Below, piece by piece: positions 56,458 through 64,000 of a stretch of 64,000 nucleotides of DNA (within the stretch, counting starts at the first letter, position 1; every line of letters starts with the position of its first letter). A model generated the notes under the pieces. The model saw only the letters and a program-made list of their open reading frames with translations, did no database searches and was not told the DNA's origin. Location: NCBI RefSeq assembly GCF_028640845.1, contig NC_080543.1, positions 94,105,825 to 94,169,824 on the forward strand, in the 5' to 3' direction. A program made the translations under genes and the position numbers. Origin of the DNA: Ahaetulla prasina (Eukaryota; Chordata; Lepidosauria; Squamata; Colubridae).

Positions 56458-56593
56458 CCGGGGTCTCCAACCTTGGTAACTTTAAGCCTGGAGGATTTCA
56501 ACTCCCAGAATTCCCCAGCCAGCAAAGTTGGGGGATTGAATTCTGGGAGTTGAAGTCCACCAGGCTTAAAGTTACCAAGGTTGGAGACCCTTG
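56458..56593. mobile_element. Foldback hAT-type MITE, 136 bp
   Basis: Arms GGGGTCTCCAACCTTGGTAA and TTACCAAGGTTGGAGACCC extend inward to TCAACTCCCAGAATTC and GAATTCTGGGAGTTGAA. A perfect duplication ATCTAGCT flanks it (56450-56457, 56594-56601). RNA or single-stranded DNA would fold into a hairpin of about 60 bp. Confidence 0.93.
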
Positions 56594-56601
56594 ATCTAGC
56601 T

Positions 56602-57557
56602 CATGCTCATACAGTTGCAGGACTGCCATGTTTGGATTTTTCAAAAAATATGTGTCTACTGCACATCTTAAAAGAAAGTCAATTATTTTCTTTTAATTAT
56701 AACTGTTATTATTTTTACTTAATCTTACATACATAGATAGGTGGTTGCATATATAAAGGAAAATAACATTCAGTTTTTTGAAATGAGAAAATTGAAGTCT
56801 TCCTCCCCCACATAGACACATTTTCTATTTTTTTAAATGTCTCTTTGCTTGATGGGGTTTGTGAAATGTTTAAGTACTTAATTAGCTTTTCATGAAAGTG
56901 TATCATTAAAAGAAAAGAAAAAGGTGCTTTTTAGAAAGTCAGTTACAGGGAAGCAAGAGCAATTTTTTTTAAAAAAATCCTCTGATAAAATGATTGGCAA
57001 ATTATTTTTTTCAGTTCTTAACGTTTAAAACAACATCTTACTTTCTCAACACAAATAAGCTATAGTCATAGCAACATCTGGTAGGATACCATTGTGATTA
57101 GTGTAAAATTCCTATAGAGCAAATCTGTAGAATAAATTAAAAATATCTGAAAAGAAACGAAGAGCTAAAGAAGCTTCTTGAATGAAAAGCAAAACATCTT
57201 CAAAGAAAAACCAGAAAGTTCAGCTACCTCTTGAAAAAGCACCTTTGGGACAACCATGACCTGGATGACTGAGAATCTCCAAAGAGATTTAGCTATCTAA
57301 AAAGAAACTGAACTGCCAAAGTAGGTTGTGCTACAATATACAAGGTAATTGAAAAATCTGCAAATGGAGAGAGAGAGGGAGGGAGGGAGGGAGAGAGGGA
57401 GAGAGGGAATGTTTGCATCTGAAGAAAAGTATGCTGTATCCTCAATCTGCATAATAATAGCCAGAGGTTTTTTTCTTTTCTTTACTAGAAAAATTAATGG
57501 AAGGATGATATGAATATCTGTGCTACAATGTAGAGAAGCAGAGGTAACCTTGAAGAA
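56602..57557. other. AT-rich stretch with (GGGA)n
   Basis: Only the GA-rich tract at 57367-57408 stands out. Confidence 0.5.
57367..57408. repeat. GA/GGGA-rich simple repeat
   Basis: Interspersed GAGA and GGGA units. Confidence 0.9.
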
Positions 57558-57692
57558 CAGGAGTTTCCAACCTTGGCAACTTTAAGCCTGGAGGACTTCA
57601 ACAGCCAGAATTCCCCAGCCAGCAAACCTGGCTGGGGAATTCTGGGAGTTGAAGTCCTCCAGGCTTAAAGTTGCCAAGGTTGGAGACCCCTG
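57558..57692. mobile_element. Foldback hAT-type MITE, near-perfect palindrome
   Basis: Two arms of about 65 bp, the left from CAGGAGTTTCCAACCTTGG and the right ending CCAAGGTTGGAGACCCCTG, meet around GCAAACCTGGCTGGGG with only a few mismatches. Flanks TTGAAGAA and AAGAAGAA match at six of eight. Confidence 0.92.
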
Positions 57693-57700
57693 AAGAAGAA

Positions 57701-58084
57701 AATATGCAACAATTGTTGGGAAATTATGACATTAGTCTAAGAAAATAGGTAGGCATCTGAAAAAAAAAACTTAAGGCAGTCCCACCTTGACTCTTTTTTG
57801 TATAAAAAGAAAAAGGAAAACATTGTCATGATTTCAAGAGTCATTTCTTATAGCTTCTATCAATAAAGTACAGTTCTATTATTTCTTGTATTGTCTGTCT
57901 GGTCTGATCTACCTTGAAGGCCAACACACTGCACAGATTGAATTCATAGGGATTCCTATATATAAGAAATGTTAAATATTCGTAGTTTTAAAGTCAATAG
58001 AGTTGAATTTCAATATTATTTTACTTTTGTTTATTCAGAGGCCAGAGACCCTGGCTAAATTTCAGACAAGTCAACCATATCTCT
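57701..58084. other. Unannotated stretch
   Basis: Nothing recognised. Confidence 0.45.
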
Positions 58085-58660
58085 GTTATCTTGAGCCACT
58101 CAACAATCACTGCAATTGTTGAGTGAATCACACAGTCGTTAAGTGAATCTGGCTTCCCTGTTGATTCTTCTTGTTGAAAGCTGGCTGGGAAGGTCCCAAA
58201 TGATGATCAGGTGACCCTGGGATGCTGCAACCATAGTAAGTGCAGGCTAGTTGCCAAACACCTGACTTTTGACCACGTCTCCGTAAGAGTGTTGCAACGG
58301 TTGTAAGTGCGAATAAGTACTTTTATCAGTGATGTTGTAACTTTGAACCAGTGGTGGGTTCCAACCGGTGTTACCACTGGTTCGCTTCATGCATGCACTT
58401 TGCACGCTTTGCACAAGCGCACTGAATTCCAGAACAGCTGAGGCATGGCAATCTGCTCTGCCACGCCTTTCAGCTGGGCTAAAAACGAAGGAATAAAGGT
58501 AGGTATAGCGCAGAAGCAGGCAGGGGGGCCCAGCTGATGGTCAGAGCGAACCGGTTTGCTCTCACATCAACATTTCTGCTACCAGCTCTCCTGAACCAGG
58601 GAGAACCAGTAACAACCCGCCACTGCTTTGAACAGTTGCTAAATGAATGATTGAAAGCTG
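58085..58660. mobile_element. AGGTAGTCC-family MITE, degraded, with nested hAT
   Basis: CGTTAAGTGAATCTGGCTTCC, GGTGACCCTGGGATGCTGCAACC, GTTGCCAAACACCTGA and GGTTGTAAGTGCGAA align with the interior of 31081-31460. AGTTGCTAAATGAATGATTG resumes after the nested element. The termini are too eroded to place. Confidence 0.72.
58349..58625. mobile_element. hAT-type MITE nested in older MITE
   Basis: Ends CAGTGGTGGGTTCCAACC and AACAACCCGCCACTG with the perfect duplication CTTTGAAC at 58341-58348 and 58626-58633. 277 bp, non-coding. Confidence 0.93.
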
Positions 58661-59870
58661 AAAACTATTTGTACTTGAATTTCCAATTCTGACGTCCAGC
58701 TCACTTCTTTATCTAACTTGTAATTCTTTCCCCCTTGCTGTTCAATTGACTTGCAGGTGGTTAATTGTTATTATGTTTTTCTTTCTTGGCTTTATAGCAG
58801 TGGGGGCATTTGATCTGCTTTCTTTCATTACATCCCTTATTCTGACCAGCCTATTCAGCCTGTCCTGCCCACAGAGCCATTTGTTTATTCTGTTGTGCTG
58901 CTGAATAAGCTGAGCCACAAAAAGAAAGAAACCAGGGCAGTCAGTTCACCCAAGCTGAGACTCAACGTCAGTGTTTGAGATTCTTTAACTGTAAATAATT
59001 CAGTAGTAGATGGCAGCCCTGCCAGCTATTAATTTGCAACCTATTACTTTCCAACATTTGGATTTAGCTTCTGGCATCCCACAGTTACCTCAACAAAGAG
59101 GAAATGGTCACAATGGGAGTTGCTATAATAAAAGCACAAGAGCCAAATGTAAGGGGTGGATGATGAAACATTGGATAAATATATGCATATTATATGCCTT
59201 GGTGGAACATTAAAGTTTTGTTCAGCTAAGAATTATTAAACTTGTGTAGCTTTTTGGATGAGAAATGGGACATTTAAAATTTTTTAGAAATAGTCAAATT
59301 AGGAATTTAAGACGAAGTAAAGTGTCGGTCTCTTGATTCTGTTATGTTTTTAAAACTGTTCACTGCAAAAATGATTTTTTTAAGAAGGAGAAAAACAAGT
59401 GGATAACATGGTCTGTAAGTGTGACAGGTTGACCAGACTATGTCCTCTTCTTTACTGCCTATGGGAGCTTTTCCATCATTTTAAAACGACTTGAAACCTG
59501 TTCATGCATTGATAAAAAGAATATATTGAGGGCAATGAGCAACTTCATCCTATTCTCTCCTAGGACCTTCTGTGTTGATTAGGATGATCTGCTATAAAAT
59601 TATTTGCTATGTTCGCATCAATGAGCTTCACATCAATGAGTCTCCCACAAAACTGAGTCTGCAGATTGAGGTTCCTAACTGTGTGGCGTATTATGACTCA
59701 TGATATTGCAAAGGTGAACACTGGGTTGAGAATTCATTTGATTAATTTGTTTTATAAAAATTTAACAACACCTGATTTTTCTTTTCTTTCTTTTTTTGTT
59801 TTTCTTAAAAAAAATGGAAGAATTTGAGAGTTCCAAAAATAATCTCTAAGTAAGAGGAAGCGAAAGCAGC
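58661..59870. other. Unannotated stretch
   Basis: Nothing recognised. Confidence 0.5.
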
Positions 59871-59878
59871 TCTCCACT

Positions 59879-60461
59879 CAGGGGTAGGATTCAGCAGGTT
59901 CGGACCAGTTTGGGCAAACTGGATGTTAATTTTATGTCTAGTTTAGTGAACCAGTAGTTCTGATGACTGGGTGGCCCCACCCCACCCTGCCCCTCCCAGG
60001 AGTCCCCACATGGCCCATTTTGGATCCCAGGTAAATGCAGGGGGTGCGTGGAGCCAGGGGAGGTGAAAAACAGGGCCCTCCACAATCCGTTTTTGCTCCC
60101 AGGAGGCTGCAGGGAAGCCTTCTGGGCCCAAAATTAGTACCTTCCAGCTAACTGAGAAGCCTTGCAGTCTCTCCTTAATTCAGCTCTGTTTGCTAGAGAA
60201 AAAAACAAATAAATTCTGCCTTCATTTGCTCTTCTTTAAGCGCTCTGAAGGAATTGCAGCTCATGCATATACAAGTGCAAAAGTCCTAAAAACTTTTGTT
60301 TTAAATGGCGCCCCTGTCCATTTTTGCTCCCAGGGGGTGCAGGAGGCCAAGTGCTGCCTCTCACCCCCTGGCCATGCCCACCATGGCCATCATGGCCACG
60401 CCCACCCAGCTGATCATTTGGGCAGAGAACTGGTTGTTAATTTATTTGAATCCCACCACTG
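59879..60461. mobile_element. hAT-type non-autonomous element, 583 bp
   Basis: Left CAGGGGTAGGATTCAGCAGG and right TTTGAATCCCACCACTG belong to the 2330-2697 family, as does TGGCCACGCCCACCCAGCTG near the right end. Flanks TCTCCACT and ACTCCGCT match at six of eight. A TTTTTGCTCCCAGG segment occurs twice in the GC-rich interior. Frames at 59891-60131 and 60190-60526 are non-coding by-products. Confidence 0.85.
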
Positions 60462-60469
60462 ACTCCGCT

Positions 60470-61204
60470 CATCTAGGTATATCCCTATCATCTATCAGCC
60501 TTTCTATTTACAAATTACAGATCTAGTCAGCATGCCAGATCAAGAGCAGTGATAAGTGATTGACCAAGAGTGGTCTTCCTGAGGCTTCACAATGCAAGTG
60601 GCTGGACACTTTAGGGATTCTATCTCCTCTGCTTCAGATGTCAGACATGTTGATAGGACCAGCAACAAACTAGCCAGCTGAAGCTAGTTTACTTTTCTCA
60701 CTATACACTTTCTCTACTTCCCTTGTTGGATAGTGTGGCCTGCTGAATAAGATTTCTGCTGTTCAAGAATTATTAGCTAAAAATGGTCAAAGCAAACTTT
60801 ACTTTAAAACTCTTCCTGGATTCTACCATTTCAGAATAAAGGTTGGAGATGACATAATTTTATTTTCCAATGGAAAAATATATCTGAAAGAACATCAAAA
60901 TCATCCCAAGTGCCAGGCATTTAAGTTCTTTTCTCACATTATCCTTGGCATGCATTTTATTTCATGAGGGTGAAATCAACCATGTATTTTTCTTCCTATA
61001 GTTTGAAGTATTGCCATTCAGGAATACAGTAGGCTGGCAAATAAATCCTCACAACTGTATAAGTAAAAAAAATCAGCTGCTGGTGATTTCTCACATTTTT
61101 TTTTCACTGCTAATGCTATTTGAATTAGATTGTGGAGGCCAGTTGGTTATGTTAACAGTATGGTTAATAGTATGAGTTAATGTAAAAGCTACCACAAAGT
61201 CAAA
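60470..61204. other. Unannotated stretch
   Basis: Nothing recognised. Confidence 0.5.
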
Positions 61205-61390
61205 GCTGATTATCTTCCTAACAGTGAGGGCAATTAACCAGTGGAACAACTTGCCTTTAGAAGTTGTGGGTACTTCATCACTGGAGGTTTTTAAAGAAAA
61301 GACTGGATAGTCACTTGTCTGAAATGCTTGAGCAGGGGGTTGGACTAGAAGACCTCCAAGGTCTCTTCCAGCTCTATTATGATTGATTGA
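61205..61390 (+). mobile_element. CR1 LINE 3' fragment
   Basis: GAACAACTTGCCTTTAGAAG, CATCACTGGAGGTTTTTAAAG, GGGGGTTGGACTAGAAGACC and CAAGGTCTCTTCCAGCTCTA are the CR1 3' end in order, ending in TGATTGATTGA. Only the last part of the element is present. Confidence 0.9.
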
Positions 61391-61518
61391 TCTGGAACTG
61401 AGAGAAATCTTATATTGAATCAGGTTAATGATACTTGTTTATCACTCTGATTTTCACAAAGGACAGGCAAAATTTTAATCATACTTATAAAGCCTACGAG
61501 CCACAATAAAGTACAACT

Positions 61519-61680
61519 GTTTTGTTTGTTTATTTATCAGATTTATACAGCTGCCCATCCCATAAAAAGAGACTGGGCAGTCTGCAGCAAAGGTTATGTT
61601 TTAAAGTTATGTTATTCGAGCCTTAAAGAGATTGCCACAACAATAACATAAAATTAAATAAATAAATAAATAAAATAAAG
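61519..61680 (-). mobile_element. L2-type LINE 3' tail
   Basis: TTTATTTATCAGATTTATACAG then CTGCCCATCCCATAAAAAGAG is the complement of an L2 3' end (GGGCAGCTGTATAAATCTG, then ATAAATAAA). An independent AAATAAAT run closes the right side. Confidence 0.65.
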
Positions 61681-62952
61681 ACACTTTAGAATTATAAAGC
61701 AGGTTTAGCAGCTGTGACCTTGTATTTATAAAATGTATGAAAATACTGTAGAAATATGTACATTATTATATAATGTATTATTATATTTGGTTTTCAGCAA
61801 GCTGTCATTTACTGAATGAAGATCAATGTTTAACACCAAGTAGCTAAATTGGCTATACAATCTATTCCTAATTCATGATACCATTTCACTCAGCTTTATT
61901 TCGATTTAAATTCCTATTTCAAAGATTAGGAATATATGCCACATGCTCAATAAATATCATTCTGTTTACAATTATACAAGGTTAATAAGTCCCATAGATA
62001 CTATTGATGTACCTAACTGTATTGTGTACAGTGACCTTCAATCTGAGTATTGAACCTCAGATTTCATAACCATCTGAGAGAAGAGGAAAGTAAGGGTGGC
62101 TATAATCAATTGTTCTACACAGATATCCAACCATAAATAATCAATGACGGTAAAACAGATGCTTGCAGCAATGAGTCATTTGTTAGTGTGCAACAAAGGA
62201 TTGTCTAGGTTTGCGTTTTCTGTTAATATTAGAGTAGGATTATTATTGTTGCTATACATCATTCTTCTGCATTTTGACTGATGCAGCAAACAGGTTCAGA
62301 TGTCAAAATCTCATGTGTAAGTGGCTGCAGCTGCTTGGGATTTTTAAAAATACATGTTGCTTTGTACTTTAGAAATTCAAAATTAAACATAGTAATTTGA
62401 ACCACATTTGGTAGAATAATACTATAAATCTGCACTCAAATAAAAGTAGGATCCTGTAGGCAACATAAGCCAATTTGCTAAAATATCAATATAATACTTG
62501 ATATTACTTTTCCATTTTATATGGAAAACATTTATTGGAAGCAAATCATTTATTCAAATCTTGCTTAATAACTTTCAAATTTCATATCCCATTCAACTTA
62601 TGGTTATAGAAAATCAAAAGCATTATATTCTTTTTTGTTTATAATTTTCTTTTTCTTTTATTCTTTCCTAGATTATTCAAACATTAGAAATCCAGAGTAG
62701 TTATCACGTTCAGGTGTTTTAGACATCCTCTATCAATATCACTCAATTTCACTGTAGAATGTCTGTATAGGAGACAGGTCAAGTTGGCTTTCATGTGTTC
62801 AAGGACCCTGATAATGTGCTGTAGCAATATGAATGATAGCGGCTTGTGTGCTGCTTCTTTTCTTGCCAACAGCTGACTGCAGAAAACTAATGTCACTGGA
62901 ATGACGATGTGGAAGGTGGAGATTATTCAAATAACCCTAGAGTGCTCTAGAT
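61681..62952. other. AT-rich unannotated stretch
   Basis: Nothing recognised. Confidence 0.5.
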
Positions 62953-63720
62953 TCATCAAATCAAATAAATCTTTATTATGATCATAAACCAGCATAAGGC
63001 ATGGGGAAGAAATAAAGACATTAAAATAAGTCATGGGAGCATAAAATGTATAAAAGGACATGGGGGACATAGGAGTATAAAAGATGTAAAAAGCTATAAG
63101 GGAATATCAAAAACAGATAAAATATGTGACACTGAGGGTAAATAAGATAAAATATGAGATTATAACCTCATACACTATAAATGCTCTTTGATGGCAGACA
63201 AGGGACATGCTGAGACTAACCTATTAATTTGGTAGTAAGCATGAGTTAGCACGTATTTTATGGCAAATGTTGAGCACTGCCACATGGTACCTGTGAAAGC
63301 TATATTTTGTGGCAGGGTTAATGGCTGAAAGATGTAGCACAGGGAACTGTAAAACTATTCTGTGTGTCCTGGATACTTCTCTAGTAATTGTTGAATAAAG
63401 TTGCGGGAAACATCTGTGTTAATCCAAGCAATGGAAGAAGGCATACTTTACTGTCTGCATACTGAGAGTAAAAAAGGCATTACTGGGAAGAAGTGTGAAA
63501 TCAAGCCAAAGTAAAGGTCCTCCTGTATTGTGCATTTCCAGTTGTCTTAAGTATGCCAGGTGAGAGATAGTATATCTAAGATCTTCAGAGAAGACTGGTG
63601 ATCAGTATTAGTAAAGATGTTTAATAAGGCTTTGTCCTGATTCTAATCCATACCATGTAGGAAAGAGGAAGGTTTTCACAACTGTTTCTAACTTGATTGG
63701 AAATCGTTGCTTTTGGTTAG
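62953..63720 (-). mobile_element. Unclassified LINE 3' end
   Basis: The left edge is the complement of a polyadenylated end (CATAATAAAGATTTATTTG). Minus-strand frames at about 63240-63450 read IQQLLEKYPGHTE..FYSSLCYI and, after stops, FAIKYVLTHAYYQIN, which resemble the extreme C-terminus of a LINE protein. The element may belong with 26360-26880. No RT core is present. Confidence 0.5.
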
Positions 63721-63752
63721 AGGAGCAAGATGAAGGGGATGAACATCTAAGC

Positions 63753-63886
63753 CAGAGGCGTCAAACTCACGTTGTCACGGCGGCATCAAGTGTCATATCA
63801 GGACTTTTCCCCCCTTCGCTATACCAGGGATGGGCATGACCAATGCGTGACACATCTGCCCACGGGCCAGGAGTTTGACAGCCCTG
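63753..63886. mobile_element. hAT-type MITE
   Basis: CAGAGGCGTCAAACTCACG at the left pairs with CAGGAGTTTGACAGCCCTG at the right. Flanks ATCTAAGC and GTCTAAGC match at seven of eight. GC-rich, 134 bp, non-coding. Confidence 0.9.
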
Positions 63887-64000
63887 GTCTAAGCCAATAG
63901 TTAAGTATGAACAACCATGCTCTAATGAGGTCTTCAGTTAAACCAGTGGAGACATAATTGGGGCTTTAAGGGCTGCCCTAAGAATTTAAACTATATAAAT

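Overview
The window is AT-rich vertebrate DNA, almost certainly from a squamate reptile and most likely a snake. The evidence is the repeat mix: BovB with its CAACAAC-type 3' tail, a tRNA-derived SINE whose tail resembles BovB (Sauria-SINE type), CR1 copies ending in long (ATTCT)n runs, recent-looking L2, L1, Penelope-like elements, many short hAT-type elements with 8-bp target duplications, and a (GATA)n tract. I found no host protein-coding gene, no rRNA or standard tRNA gene and no CRISPR array. Nearly all longer open frames are fragments of retrotransposon proteins or antisense shadows of them. The window reads as intergenic or intronic sequence loaded with transposons.

Layout. 1-5.1 kb: a TA-site MITE (1095-1962) and two hAT-type elements. 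5.1-10.4 kb: a LINE 3' end, a Penelope-like element with RT tail and GIY-YIG endonuclease whose 3' end is duplicated as an inverted repeat around (AC)n, then a SINE and an antisense L2 RT interrupted by a hAT element. 13.2-16.1 kb: an L1 on the minus strand with a perfect 15-bp target duplication, two frameshifts in ORF1, and an internal deletion that fuses the start of the ORF2 endonuclease to the ORF2 C-terminus. 18-30 kb: LINE and L2 tails, a foldback MITE, a LINE with a nested CR1, SINEs, a candidate solo LTR and an L1 fragment. 31-38 kb: a TA MITE, a possible second Penelope-type terminus, CR1 and LINE copies in both orientations, and two SINEs. 43-51 kb: two L2 3' ends, a second L1-like element with a 16-bp target duplication and no visible ORF2, a hAT element, and a BovB whose 5' end folds back on itself. 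52.7-55.6 kb: the longest LINE copy, its RT split by a 1,034-bp hAT element with a perfect 8-bp target duplication. 56-64 kb: several foldback and hAT MITEs, CR1 and L2 tails, and a poorly classified LINE on the minus strand.

The elements do not form a pathway, but they interact. LINE machinery (L1, BovB, L2/CR1) probably mobilised the deleted L1s and the SINEs in trans. A hAT transposase, not encoded here, probably moved at least nine short elements. Nested insertions give a relative order of events. The most unusual objects are the ORF2-deleted L1s, the inverted Penelope terminus with a hammerhead-like core, and the snap-back BovB end. Family names rest on recognised motifs and ends, not on database searches.
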